A stretch of 42,585 nt of DNA from Candolleomyces eurysporus (lineage: Eukaryota; Basidiomycota; Agaricomycetes; Agaricales; Psathyrellaceae). Shown here one piece after another: positions 19,965 to 30,830 of the stretch (position 1 is its first letter; each line of letters starts with the position of its first letter). The notes beneath the pieces were generated by a model that worked only from the letters and a program-made list of their open reading frames with translations, was not told the origin of the DNA and did not search any database. The stretch lies in the NCBI GenBank assembly GCA_027579435.1, contig JANBPK010001530.1, positions 1-42,585 of the forward strand, in the 5' to 3' direction. The position numbers and the translations under genes are program-made.

Positions 19965-21293
19965 TCAGTTTAGAACTCGCATCAGCAGTAAAACGGATAT
20001 CTCACATATAAACATGTCGCGGGCAATGTAAACACCGAGGTGACTGACGTCCTGGCAAGGAAATGGCATGTTTGCCAAGCATGAGCCGCAGCAGCGGAGC
20101 CTCCAAATGCATAGAGTTGGGTTTATACGGGCATAAAACGGGGGAAATATACGACCAGGCTCTCTTCGACGATACTGTCGCATGTCCGGGTGGTCAATGG
20201 AACATCCAAGGGACAGTCCACGGTTGTCAAGCTGGTGGCGAAGGCGAAGGGGGCAGTATGCGTTGTGCTCGCAGAGATGGAATCTGTACTCGGGCCAGTC
20301 GGCAAGGTGAGGCTTGAGGTCGAACGACGGAGAAAGCGCAAGAATAAAGGAAGGGACAACGGGAGACGGCGGTTGAGGAAAGGGAAGGTTGATCAGCCCT
20401 CGACCGTTTCCAGTCAGGTACGGATACAGGACGTGGAGACTGATGCCGTCAACGTAAAGCATGAAGAGGGTTGTGGGATACTCGGTGATGGATAGGAAGC
20501 CGGTGATCTCCGATCTGGAGACAAACACGATGATCTCCTTCAGAATGCCGGAAAGGCGCTTGGTGAATCGCATAATTCGCTTCACCGTGCGGCCAAAGCA
20601 AGGGTACTCCAAAACCGAGGAGGTGAACAAATCGACCGCGCGTGCACCATCGTGAAAGCCGTTAAGCTCGTATCCGATCGAACTGAGGTAGTCCTGCAAA
20701 CCGGTGAGAACACGATGGTTGTTGTGGACATGCAGTTCCAGTCGGCCGTCATAGAGGTCGCTTGCAAAATCGGGAAACACGACGGAGAGGAGGCTGGGCC
20801 CAGCCCAATATATACCGCTGCGACGTATGTATCTGAGGAACTCCCGCTCGTCCACGATGCCAAAGGCGGCGAGCACAGAGCGCACACGTCCGTACAGGAC
20901 ATAGATGGCAAGGGCCTTGAACTTCGCACAGAGACGAGAGAGACGATGCATATCGATCGGATTGGCGACACGACCGATGATACGTTCGACGACCTCCGGA
21001 GGTACATCGGTGTAGGATAAAAAACTGGGGTTTGCTTTGACAAGGTTGTCAAACATCAAAATAACAGAAGAAGCGAAACAAGACTCACGATGAGCCTCGT
21101 CGCACTGGTTGCATTCTTGAACAGCAAGCAGAGGTCCGCTGCCGACAGACCAGTTGACAGGTGCAGTCGGGAGAGAGGACACAATGGCAGACGTGGCGGT
21201 GGGCATGGTTGGCAATTGGTCGAAGTGGATGCGACGATTGACAGGCGCATTCGGGAGGAGGGAGGACGCAATGGCAGAGGTGGCGGTGGGCAT
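19965..21293 (-). CDS. F-box protein with degenerate nucleotidyltransferase-like domain
   Basis: The first ATG of a long open frame is at 21293. A 54-bp GTGAGT...AAAG intron at 21035-21088 joins EAH to PNPSFLSYTDV; without further splicing the product is 424 residues. After a 60-residue Ser/Thr/Pro leader built of a tandem repeat, DVPPEVVERIIGRVANPIDMH...LCAKF..LAIYVLYGRVR is an F-box, the Skp1-binding motif of SCF ubiquitin ligases. The rest aligns by eye with the 22067-23880 protein: WAGPSLLSVV...LELHV against SGSFVIPVI...DLDLF, TLFMLYVDGISLHVLYP against PVMNYIAYHGVVCLYD, and NAYCPLRLR against DGCCPQTIR. The catalytic D-x-D pair of the nucleotidyltransferase fold is not preserved here, so it may bind rather than catalyse. 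A possible 3' intron (GTCGTA...TTGCCAG, starting near 20145) would shorten the C terminus. Confidence 0.6.
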   Translation of the reverse strand: MPTATSAIASSLLPNAPVNRRIHFDQLPTMPTATSAIVSSLPTAPVNWSVGSGPLLAVQECNQCDEAHRESCFASSVILMFDNLVKANPSFLSYTDVPPEVVERIIGRVANPIDMHRLSRLCAKFKALAIYVLYGRVRSVLAAFGIVDEREFLRYIRRSGIYWAGPSLLSVVFPDFASDLYDGRLELHVHNNHRVLTGLQDYLSSIGYELNGFHDGARAVDLFTSSVLEYPCFGRTVKRIMRFTKRLSGILKEIIVFVSRSEITGFLSITEYPTTLFMLYVDGISLHVLYPYLTGNGRGLINLPFPQPPSPVVPSFILALSPSFDLKPHLADWPEYRFHLCEHNAYCPLRLRHQLDNRGLSLGCSIDHPDMRQYRRREPGRIFPPFYARINPTLCIWRLRCCGSCLANMPFPCQDVSHLGVYIARDMFICEISVLLLMRVLN

Positions 21294-21310
21294 GCTTAGC
21301 AATTGGTCGA
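21180..21310. repeat. Tandem duplication in the leader of the F-box gene
   Basis: A unit of about 96-98 bp occurs twice. It encodes, on the minus strand, two copies of FDQL..MPTATSAI.SSL..APVN. A third partial unit follows towards 21140. The duplication lies within the predicted N terminus and keeps the reading frame. Confidence 0.75.
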
Positions 21311-22066
21311 AGTAGATGGGAAGAGAGATGAAGCGAGAGCGAGGAAGGCAGTAAGAGTTAAAACTCAAAGGAGGCAAAGCAGGTGGTCGTTGGGATACAG
21401 TAAATAGACGAGGTGCAGCAGCGGAGGGCAGGACTTGCAAGAATTGCCGAAACGGGGCAGCAGACGATCAGCCCAAAAGCGACAGCCGATACATAAACGG
21501 CAACATAGAGGATATGAAAAGGCACCCACGTAACGCCCGTTAACAGCCTGTTATGGACAGAATCTCAGATCCTGTCATGACGGAAATATGCCAAGTTAGA
21601 CGCCGATTATCTGAGACCCTGTACAAGAGGTTCTCAGAACCCAGACTGAACCGGACCAAAATGAGAAAGAGGGAGAGAAAACTAAAAAGGCCAAGCCCAC
21701 AGCAAACACGAGGCGTCCGACGAGCCAAATAGTCGGCTCGTGCGTCAAAGATAGAAGGGTAAGTATCGCGGTCTATATTCGAATCTGATGCGTTAAGTTG
21801 CACCGAAGAGACATGTCGAAAAGAGAGGGAGGTTATAATAGGGACTAGACTGGACGTAAAATAATAAAGAAATNAAAAAATAAAAAATAAGAAAAATAAC
21901 TAAGCAGAGACCGTTATAAAGAGGACGAAGAGGAAGAAATGGAACAGCACGTCTGAGGCACACACACACTCGCCGTCGTCGCTTCACTCACACTCTGCCC
22001 TATTCCTAGACACCGTCGCGTCGTCCACTAGTGCAGCCCGCACGAGATCACATACGCAAGCCCGCC
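21294..22066. other. Divergent spacer between two paralogous genes
   Basis: The 773-bp spacer separates the F-box gene (minus) and the nucleotidyltransferase-like gene (plus). It contains an N at 21874 beside A runs and a TATAAA at 21915-21920. No gene seen. Confidence 0.45.
21915..21920 (+). promoter_or_regulatory. TATA box for the 22067 gene
   Basis: TATAAA lies about 147 bp upstream of the ATG at 22067, which itself has a good context (GCCATGG). Confidence 0.4.
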
Positions 22067-23880
22067 ATGGAGACGAAGGAAAGCCAGAGGCCGAAGAGGC
22101 CAAGAAGATCGGACAGCTCCACAACAGGGGAGAAGACGCCAGCCTCTGTCTGGAAAGCGAGCAAGAAACTGCGCGTAGCGTCCAGGGTTCATTCGACACT
22201 GCAAGCGATAGGCGACCCGTCGAGCACAGCGACGAAGCGCAACCAACTTAGCAGGGAAGAGAAAGGTACGCAACATAAAAATGTCAACGTACAGCAGAGC
22301 GAGCCCAACACAAAATACCATGACAGACCTGCTTGAAGAGATGGCAGCAGCCACGAGCCCTCGACCCAAAGGCTATGCGAGTATTGGCAAAGGTAGGCCC
22401 ATTAACGAGGCGAGGCCGTTTGGAATAGGTGAGTACCCATTCGAGGGGAGAAAAGAAGACAAGACTGACTTCGAGTTACAGTCTTCAAGAGAGAGCCAAC
22501 AGTGAGCCACATGATAGAGGCACTGGAAAAGGGTGAGCAGACTATACCAGAGATGACGGCCAAGATCTGACGACAGGGCATGGCAGAGTTTGTTGTCTCC
22601 GACTCGGATGAAGATGAGACGTACATCAACGAACCCAACCTATTCGGAGATATCGGAGACGACGGAAACGCACAGGCTGGTGCTAGCAACGCCAGCGACG
22701 ATCGCCTCCAGCCGGAAGAATACAAAGAGGCAGAGGACTCCGACTGGACGACCGACGAAGAGACGACGGGGACCGGGAGCAGCGACAAATACTCGGTGGA
22801 GGAAGAGAGCATCGGTTACGTAACAGGCGAGGAGGGGAGCGTGCTGAGCGAAGTCATCAACAGGGCAATCCTCGAGGCGTCTCTGGAGGACTTGAAGATT
22901 CCCGATGATAGGGACCTCCTAACAATGGATCGCACAAATAAGAGGCTTCTTCTGAAGAACACCGACCTCTCGGACCTCAGGCAGCTCCAGCTGAGGAAAC
23001 TTATCGACGAGGTGGACGGCGGATCGATCCTGCTGGACAGGCTGGACCAGGAGCTCCGACGAATGGGACTCAACGCGCTGTCCATGCTCCGCATGATGGA
23101 GGCAAACGACACCGTCATATCCGGCTCCTTCGTGATCCCTGTAATCGGCTGCGGCTGGCTGATACCGAACGACCTGGATCTGTTCACCTCGACGGACGCT
23201 TTCACGACGGTGTTGGCATACCTGAAGAAGAAGGGCTACGGCAATTGCAAACAAGTATACCCGCAGAGGGCCGACCAACCCTACCGAGCATACACCAACG
23301 CCCTCCAAGGCATAAGCATCATATTCGAGGTCAAGAACAAGAAATCGTACAAAATCAACGTCATAGTGTCGGAGGGCCGACCGATATACCCAATCCTCCA
23401 CTTCCACTCCACTCCTGTCATGAACTACATCGCGTACCACGGAGTCGTGTGCCTGTACGACATAACGATATATCAGATGGGTATCGCCAACTACAAGCAG
23501 GACGTACCTAGACGTGTAGCGCAATGCTACGACAAGTACCGGAAGAGGGGCTTCGAGATTTGGGAGCACTTCGAAGAGGAGCACACCTGCAAGATCGACG
23601 GGTGCTGCCCACAGACCATACGCAGCCTATTCGACAAGGACGTCGTTCACGTTCGATTCCCATGCATGGTCGACACCCCTGCCGCCGAGCTTCGAAAGAA
23701 GGAAGCCAAGCTCGCACTGTGGCGTCTGGCAACGGCGGCTGAATGCAAGGCTCCGACCGTTGACGAGGTGGGATTCGCTATCTGCGACGACAGGTTTTCG
23801 GGTAAGAGACAGTTTCAACACGGAATAATTGATATGGGCTGACCGAGACATCCAACCTCATAACAGAGCTCAAACGTTAA
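22067..23880 (+). CDS. Nucleotidyltransferase-fold protein, basidiomycete family, 526 residues
   Basis: Five exons keep frame: 22067-22265, 22327-22428, 22482-22532, 22587-23801, 23867-23880; introns are 53-65 bp with GT...CAG ends, and the last exon adds only ELKR before TAA. Residues 1-65 are basic (KRPRRSD, a likely nuclear signal); residues 115-190 are very acidic. Residues 200-480 form the conserved part: SGSFVIPVIGCGWLIPNDLD has the G-S (G297, S298), 14 residues, then D-L-D (D313, D315) pattern of the nucleotidyltransferase superfamily. It continues with FHSTPVMNYIAYHGVVCLYD, CYDKYRKRGFEIW and a His/Cys-rich HTCKIDGCCPQTIR. I recognise this as a frequent uncharacterised mushroom family; donor and acceptor are unknown. 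Divergent from its F-box-bearing paralogue. Confidence 0.7.
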
Positions 23881-24626
23881 GGATGGATCCAGCGCCTCAC
23901 ACGAGCGTCGCCTCCGCCTCTTCTTGCACGACTCTGTACATAGAATAGTTCGCCTTCGAGATTTCTTCTGCTGTCGCCTTCGTACAATTGATAGATATTG
24001 TTAATATTTGAAACGCAAACAGACCTAGCGCGTACATACCTCACATAGAAGCACGCCATGCTGGTTGAAGCGAGTTGAGTGAGAGAGTAAGGTTAAGAAG
24101 GGAGGGAGGTTGAGAAGCAAGAATCAAAGAATAGAAGGCCTCCCTCCGTACAAACAAAGGCAAAGCGCTGTCCAGCNAAAAAATGCAAAAGTCGGTGTAC
24201 AATGACGTCAGTCGCGAGATAAGATACAGACCAAAGCGATAAGATAAAGCGTAGGGATAATCTTACTTTGAATCGGAGTCTACGCAGGCTGATTGGATCG
24301 GTTTCACCTTCCCCCACCCCCAGTCATCAGTAATAAGTTAAATAACGATGCGAGCCGAACTGAGTCGGACAAATCAGACGAATTTTGGCGCGACCCTTCG
24401 GCACACAAGGNAAAAAAATATTTATTTAATTTGTCACGAGAGCCGGGGTACTGCAGCAAGCATGGCGGTGCACCGGCGGACAACAATGGCAGTGCAACAT
24501 CAAACCAAAAGACAGGGATTGGCGCTGACCGGAGCGACAACACAGCAATCGGTCCGATTATGACCATAATCAGCAAGCGACACGCATTCAGCCCGGTGCG
24601 AAAGGGCCCAAAATACGGAGGTCTAC
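23881..24626. other. Convergent spacer, two Ns
   Basis: Between the 3' ends of the 22067 gene and the 24627 gene. Ns at 24177 and 24411 each precede an A run. A 116-codon plus frame (24293-24643) spans one N and has no recognisable domain. No gene called. Confidence 0.45.
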
Positions 24627-25327
24627 CTAAAGGGGTGGGGTAGACACTTGGCAAACCTTGGCAAAAAGGGTCTGTACAGACGAAAGGAACGAGCTTTCCT
24701 TACGTAAAGACTCGTAATTCCCCCAGATCAGTGCCAACGCCTTGGCCTTGAAATCATTAGCGTTCGTACCGGATTCTTTGCCATTCCCTCCATTTTGCAT
24801 CTCAATGCAGTCCAAATGCGTGAACGCCATGTTCCAGCCCTCGAACTTGGCAGTGATTATAATTCCTTTCATGCTTTTGGGGCTTGCAACTGCCATCAGC
24901 TCCTATTGTGCGTTTAAAATGAATCAACGACTACTCACAGCTCTATGGAACCCTCGAGTTTCCATCGCCCCGGGGACACTGTAACGAGTGGAAAGCATTT
25001 TCCACCTGGCTCATCTGCGAGACCAAATACCACAAGTCTGGGTATTTTCAAAGAGCTATGATCGCCATCGGTGACATCAGCTATGTGCTGGAGAAAAACA
25101 TCTAGAGGAGCCATAGAGATGAAAATAGTAACATAGGGTTACCAAAGGATTGTCCCTACCTGTCAAATAAAATTGACTTGAGGAGCAATGTCACGACGTT
25201 GTCATTTCTTAAAGACGCAGCACTTACCTTTCGCCGCCTCGATCATTAAACAGAGAGCTAGGAACGGTATATTCAGTGTCAAGTATCTTTGGTAGACGGT
25301 GCAAACGTACCTATCTTTATCCATCAT
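24627..25327 (-). CDS. Small hypothetical protein, five exons including two 17-nt exons
   Basis: Exons in transcript order: 25311-25327, 25228-25257, 25160-25176, 24939-25101, 24627-24882; introns of 49-58 bp, all phases consistent, giving 160 residues. The protein begins MMDKDSSLFNDRGGESQF and reads through one compact mixed domain (VFLQHIADVTDGDHSSLKIP, VVFGLADEPGGKCFPLVTV, IIITAKFEGWNMAFTHLDC) with alternating hydrophobic pattern suggestive of beta strands, then a helical tail. No family recognised; no signal peptide or membrane segment seen. The start is favoured because it follows a TATA box at a normal distance. Confidence 0.55.
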
Positions 25328-25403
25328 GGTTTAGCTTTCGGTCCTGAACCGAGGAAGAGTGGGATTTGGTTGATGAAAGGTGCGGATGACGAGTGAGCTG
25401 ACA

Positions 25404-25411
25404 CTTTTATA
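25404..25411 (-). promoter_or_regulatory. TATA box of the 24627-25327 gene
   Basis: TATAAAAG on the minus strand lies about 77 bp upstream of the ATG at 25327. Confidence 0.5.
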
Positions 25412-25789
25412 CAGGGATATAGCAAGCAAGGCGCTCATGCGCTGCACACCATTTGCACAGGATTACTGCGAGGACGGTCACTGAACATTCATATCGTACT
25501 AGAACATGCTTGTGCTGTACATGAATTACAGCATACATATTTGTGTCATTTCCAATCTACGGCGAAGGACGGGGAAATGATAATTCGGAGACGACGAGGA
25601 GACTGATGAACTAATGAACCTCGTTTGCACACACCACTTTAATTTCCGAGCTGCCGGACCGTGCAAGTTTTCTCGCCGTCACCGTAGGCCTCGCCTGCCG
25701 TTGGTGTAGAACGAAGATGAAAATTCATCCAACAGCACTTGGAATTAATGACTGTATACAGCCCTTTTCATCCGATACATCTTTCCGGC
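25412..25789. other. Spacer between small gene and repeat cluster
   Basis: No open frame or repeat segment of the downstream cluster was recognised in this stretch. Confidence 0.4.
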
Positions 25790-27050
25790 TGCATTGAGCG
25801 GCAAATCGGGTGAACGGTGGCATTTTGAAGCTGTGATGCAGTCGGTCCGTGTGCCGCTGTCAGCTCAACGTCCAACATTGAATGGCATCCCCTTGATCCA
25901 GGCTTGGAACTCGCTTTTGCCGTACTCAGGGTCTCCCTCAGCCTACACTCGGGCTAGGCTTTCAGTGGCCTCCCGTGTACGTTTTGAGGTCGAAGACGCC
26001 CTGCTCTCCGCCATTAGAAACGAAGCAGGTGTTGGATGGGATTTTCAGAGTGCGTTATCTCCCGTTTGCCACTTATTCTTGTTATTCATAAGTCTCCGTA
26101 GCTCGATGCTATTCTCCCCCTCCTCCCTCCCTGCAAATCGTCACTCCAGCGTCCAACTCATTGGCTCATCCACACGCTCCTCCGTTCACCTCTCTGTGCT
26201 AGCTCTACCTGACGAACGCTGCAAGGAACAGGGCGAAGCTAACGAGAGAGAATAGGAGAAGCTTTCGAAGTCGTCGTCTGGCTCGCCTGTGTCCCTAGGG
26301 GCGTCGATTCCGGCGGGACAGTGGCCGGCCAGTCAAGTCTTGCTCGTGAGGAAGAAGAGGCTGTTTTCCTTGTTCCGGTTGCACTGGTGAAGGAAGATGG
26401 GCTTGTTGCGGATGGGCTGGGGAGGTCGAGGGCTGGGTCCAAACGGTACGTTTCTTTATCACCTCTCTTTTCGCACTGGCAAATAGCTATGAGAGATGTC
26501 GCTCCAGAAGGCTGCACGTTGATGGCTGGTGCACCTTGGATTGCTCTGGATAAACATGATTGCGTTTTCCGTTTCTTTTCTCTCACTTATTCCTAGTTTT
26601 GAAAGTCGATGTATGTCTTCCGTTCACAGCTTTTGATATTGCTCCATTAGCACTCGTATTCAACTACGGGCAATTGGGCAACCCGGACGTTCAGCTCGCC
26701 GCATGTCGATGGTACATATTATCCCCCGTTCTTATCTTCAACATTTTAGGTTTGCTCTCATTCCTTCCCTTTGCTTTTAGCTCTTCTTCCAGCATGTCGA
26801 TATACGTCAGTGTCCCTCAAAGTATCGACTCAATTGCTCTCACCATGGTTTTGGCCGTCGCTGTTGCTACTCTTACTGGCCCCACCAATTTATCAACATT
26901 TTCTGGTCACACCACCAACCTACACCTACGCGGTATCTCTGATTCAACACAACCTTGCACAACCATATTTTCCGCAGAACCTTTTGCGCCCGCCTCCCAT
27001 CAGCTACGTCCTCGAACACTACCGCAAGGTGTAGCAAGTACTGCGACTGG
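25790..27050 (+). pseudogene. Repeat-family copy 1 (multi-exon unit, decayed)
   Basis: First of at least nine partial copies of one unit. Landmarks in order: A (GCAGGTGTTGGATGGGATTT, 26021-26045, followed by an intron-like GCGTTATCTCC), B (GGAGAAGCTTTCGAAGTCGTC, near 26250), C (TCTTTTCGCACTGGCAAATA, near 26465-26490, and GCTCCAGAAGGCT), D (near 26620-26715, encoding FDIAPLALVFNYG and QLAACRW before a GTACRT donor-like site) and E1 (26760-27040, with VAVATLTGP). The same landmarks return in the same order further right, which shows common descent. Segments end in GT and follow YAG, as expected for exons, but no single frame spans the copy. Function unknown. Confidence 0.6.
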
Positions 27051-27910
27051 AGATGAAGGAGGCATTAGATGGGATGTTTGCGGCGCGTAATCTCCTCTTC
27101 ACCACTCGTTTTCTTACTCATATCCCACCACAGCCCGATACTATCGGCAAGATTCTCACCCTCCTCCGAGTCCTCGCCCCACAAATCATCACACTGGCGA
27201 AGGAGAATATGGGCATCGCGGTTAGGCTGGGGAGGCGTGTGGGCCCAGATGGTTCACCTCTCTTTTCGCACTGGGGGACAGCCTTGGGGGAAGTCGTTCC
27301 AGAAGGCTTCGTGTTGATGGTAGGTTTACCTGGGATTGCTCAAACAGCTAAACACATTTCTTTTCTTCTTTTCTTTCTCTTTCGCTGGTTTCTGGATTTG
27401 AGCGCTGATCTATTCTCTCCTCTCACAGCTCTCGGTATCGCACCATTACCGCTTGTACCAAACTATACGGTTCAGGGAAGGTGGACTTTCAGCTCGCCCT
27501 ATGGTACGTCCTCTTCTCAGCCCTTATCCCGTGAGCTTGAATTAGGCTCAAGGCGTGCACGTCTTGCAGCCGTTACTAGAGCAAAGTGGCTTGTGGATGC
27601 TGAGAGGAAGGTGAAGGCTTGTCTTGTTTATGTGAGTGCTTCTTCATCCCCTTTTCGCTCTCGTTTCGCTTCTCTGCAATGCGAAGAGGTGGGCTGGAGA
27701 GGAGTGCTGTTGCGAGACCTTCGCCGCGAGTCACTTGTCGTTCCAATGGAAGGAGGGCTGCTATTCGGTGGGATGATCTCTCATCTCTCACGCTCATGCT
27801 CTCAAGTCCCTCACATCTACGCAACTATGCTCCTTTGCCGAGTCCCTTGGAGGAATCGAGTTTCCCCCAAGCACCCGGCAAATACAGCCCATGCGGGTAT
27901 TCCTTAGGTA
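27051..27910 (+). pseudogene. Repeat-family copy 2
   Basis: It starts directly after copy 1, head to tail. A at 27061-27076; then PDTIGKILTLLRVLAP after an intron-like GTAATC...CCACAG; C at 27190-27320; D at 27360-27510; and an alternative ending E2 (near 27530-27640) encoding ELGSRRARLAAVTRAKW and ERKVKACLVYV. Segment B is missing. A 284-codon frame (27053-27907) survives but runs through the intron-like segments, so it is probably not the native product. This is the best preserved D/E2 copy. Confidence 0.55.
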
Positions 27911-28139
27911 GAGAGGTAGAGAGACTTTGAGAATTAGACAGATCTAGCCAACGACGTGGTGTTGGACAGGTCTGACCACTTGATGGAATGTAGCTTATGA
28001 ATGACGCAAGCTAGTAGCAAAGTACTATGGCAATCCTTCAATGTATCTTTCTGTTGTTTGCTGGTTCTGACTCGGGCGTGGTTCAAGCTGTGTAAATCAC
28101 ATAGCTAGTCCGCCACACAATTCCCCAAATCTCACCTCG

Positions 28140-30090
28140 GAGGTCAGTCTCGGGCACGCGTCGGCCGGACCACATGGCGTCCAAACAGGGGAGTCGGTGA
28201 TCGAGCCACAGGGACACTCAACCGTTGCTTGTTCATCCACTCATCCATCTCTCCTGTCTCCCTTGATCGATGAGAAATTGACCATCCAAACAACGACTGC
28301 CAGCGTAGCGGACCCGAAGGTCGAGCAAGGGACGGAGTGGTTAGGGACAGAGCAAGGCTCATAGACTCGGAGAATGAATTAATGACGTCCCAGAAGAAGT
28401 TAAGAAGCCACTCACATCGTCGTGTCCTCATTATTACGTTCAGCTGGTTGTCTCCCCTCCGTTGTCCTCATTGGCACGCCTAATCCATAGGCGTATCCAG
28501 CCTCAGAACTCGCCCTGTCTGCCATCCTCAAGCTCAAAGCTGCTTATTCATTCGTCTTTGCCCTATCCAAACTCTCCCTCGGTGGCTCGATGATTCTATC
28601 GTGGAGCTTACCAAGTGTGGTTCGAGGCCAGAGCCCCAGCCCTCTGTGACCGGAAATGAAGGAGGCATTAGATGGGATGCTTACGGTGCGTTATCTCCCT
28701 TTCACTGCTCACTGTTGTAATTACACCCCTCCACGGCCCAATTGCTGGTTTTCAATTGGCTCATTCACCCACACCAAGGCTCGTAGATCCCACTGGAGAG
28801 TCTGGAAACGATACCCGCAGGAGAAGTCAGTCAGTCGGTTTTCCTCCTCCCCCTCATTGATGCACATAAGTCATCGGTCTATCCAGGCTCGCAACTCGCA
28901 CTGTCCGCCGTCCTCAAACTCGACTCTCCCTATGTAATCGTACTCATTCAATCTGTCCCTCGATGGCTCGACGACTCAGAGAGCAACCTGTGCCTGGGTC
29001 CTGAAAGCTTCTGTCTCGTCCATCGCTAATGCTGTGGGCCTAGCGAATAAGCCAAGAAGAAGGATGGGAGAAGCTATCAAGACGTCGTCTGCTGTCTCCC
29101 CTGTCTCCCCAGGAGCATCGGTTTTGCGATGGCAGCGGCTAGCTGGGTTGTTAGAATTCCCATTCTCTTGCTCATTTAAACGAAGAATACGGATGTCAAG
29201 TTCCAATAGGCGGCGCCTGCGAAGGAGAACGGTGGTTGAGCTGGGGAGCGGTCTGAGGTTGGGTTCAGATGGTGCGTTTTTTTATCGCATCTTTTAGAAG
29301 CAGCGATGAGTCGCAGAGGCTCCAGCTAGTCCCATCAGGGAGTAGGACCCTGAGTTGCTGCTCTGGCTGCTCCTTCCGTTCTCCCTACATCCTGCCTGGT
29401 ATTGTTTTTGCGCGAACGTTGACTGATCTCGGTCTCCTCTTCCACAGTTCACGGTATCGCACCACTGATGCGCGCACCGACTACATGAAATCTAGGGAAC
29501 GTGGTTGTTTAGCTCGCTGCGTGTCAATGGTACGTCCTCTTTCCTTATCTCTGATATTCTAGCTTCATTCTCATTCCTTCCCTTTACTCCTCGCTTTTCC
29601 TCCAGCATTCAAACACGCGTCAATGTCCCTCGGAGTATTGATTCGACGACTTCGATCGTGGACATTTGCTTTTTTGCACCATCAATCCACACCTACGCAC
29701 CCAACCATCGATGGGTATCTCTTGACTCAACACAACCTAGGGCGACGCATATCGTCCGCGGAATCTCGTTCATCAATTCTCATCATCCTCCCCCTCAAAC
29801 AATACCGCAAGAATGAAGTAGACTTAGGGAGTCTACCCCTCGCTGCCATTGGACGAGGGTGTTGAGAGGAGGGTGAGGGATGTTTTTCGTTCATGTCAGT
29901 GCTTTTTTGATCTCAACTTCTCAAGCTCCTCTTCGTTTCTATATCCCTCCTATCCTTCTCTCATCATACGTCTCGATCATTCATTTGTACCCATCGTCCG
30001 ACTTGTCACCTTTCGCTAACAGAACATTCATCTCCCCCTTTCGAACAGATATGGCTCTGTGAATTCACGGACGGCCAAAGACTTCTACCC
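28140..30090 (+). pseudogene. Repeat-family copy 3
   Basis: It includes the leader (near 28260-28330, GATGAGAAATTGACCATCC), an upstream exon-like segment encoding LALSAVLKLDSPYV (near 28875-28930), A at 28661-28680, B at 29065-29085, C near 29190-29280, D near 29440-29520 and E1 at 29540-29880. The A and B parts are separated by an inserted second leader-like segment, so the copy looks rearranged. Stops occur in every frame. Confidence 0.5.
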
Positions 30091-30120
30091 GGTAGTCCTG
30101 TGAGCCCTCCTTGGGCTTGA

Positions 30121-30830
30121 AGGAGATGAAGGAGGCGTTAGATGGGATGTTTATGTTGCGTTTTCTTCCTTTTACCCCTTAGCTTTCTACTGATAACCCG
30201 CCACAGCCGGTACTATCGACACGATTGTCACCCTCATCCAAATCCTTGCCCTCTCAACCAATCATCATACTGGTGAAGGAGATTATGGGCGTCGCGGTTG
30301 AGCTGGGGAGGCCTGTTGGTCCCAATGATTCACCTCTCCTTTCGCACTGGAAAACAGCATTGGGAGAAGTCGTTCCAAAAGGCTTCGCGTCGATGGACAG
30401 CTAAACATGTTTGTTTCCTTCTTTTCTTTCTCCTTCACTGATTTCTGGATTTGCGTGCTGATCTATTCTCTCTGCTCACAGCTCTCGGTATCCCACCCGC
30501 TTGCACCAAACTATACAAAATCGGGGAAGGTAGATTTTCAGGTCATCGTATGTCGGTGGTACGTCCTCTCAGTCCTTCTCCCGCAAGCTTGAGTTAGGCG
30601 CAAGGCGTGTACGTCCCACAGCTGCTACTAGGACAAAGTGGCTTGGGGATGCTGAGAACGAGGTGAAGGGTTGTCCTGTTTATGTGAGTGCTTTTTCATC
30701 CCTTTTTCACTCTCGTTTCTCTTCTCTGTATCTCTCCTTCCCTTGTCTCTCCCCATACCTGGAGATCTCCTCGTCCGTCGTTCAACGCGTCACGTTTTCG
30801 CTAACGCAATCCTTCCGCCCCGGGTTGAGG
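30121..30830 (+). pseudogene. Repeat-family copy 4
   Basis: A at 30131-30150, C at 30280-30390 without B, D at 30460-30560, E2 at 30570-30690 and a pyrimidine-rich tail that recurs in copies 3, 6 and 7 (TTCAACGCGTCACSTTTTCG). It is closest to copies 2 and 6, which share the missing B segment and the E2 ending. Confidence 0.5.

Noticed and set aside
22436..22580. Separate small gene ending in EQTIPEMTAKI before the nucleotidyltransferase-like frame
   Set aside because: A 54-bp GTGAGC...GGCAG intron (22533-22586) joins both parts in phase, so they are better read as one gene.
9017..23880. KDZ transposase expected near a TET/JBP gene
   Set aside because: I looked for cysteine-cluster and YD.AC.. 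type transposase text in all long frames and found none in the window.
26239..26586. Minus frame of 115 codons in the repeat cluster
   Set aside because: The exon-like segments, GT/YAG borders and recurring landmarks are all on the plus strand; this is a shadow.
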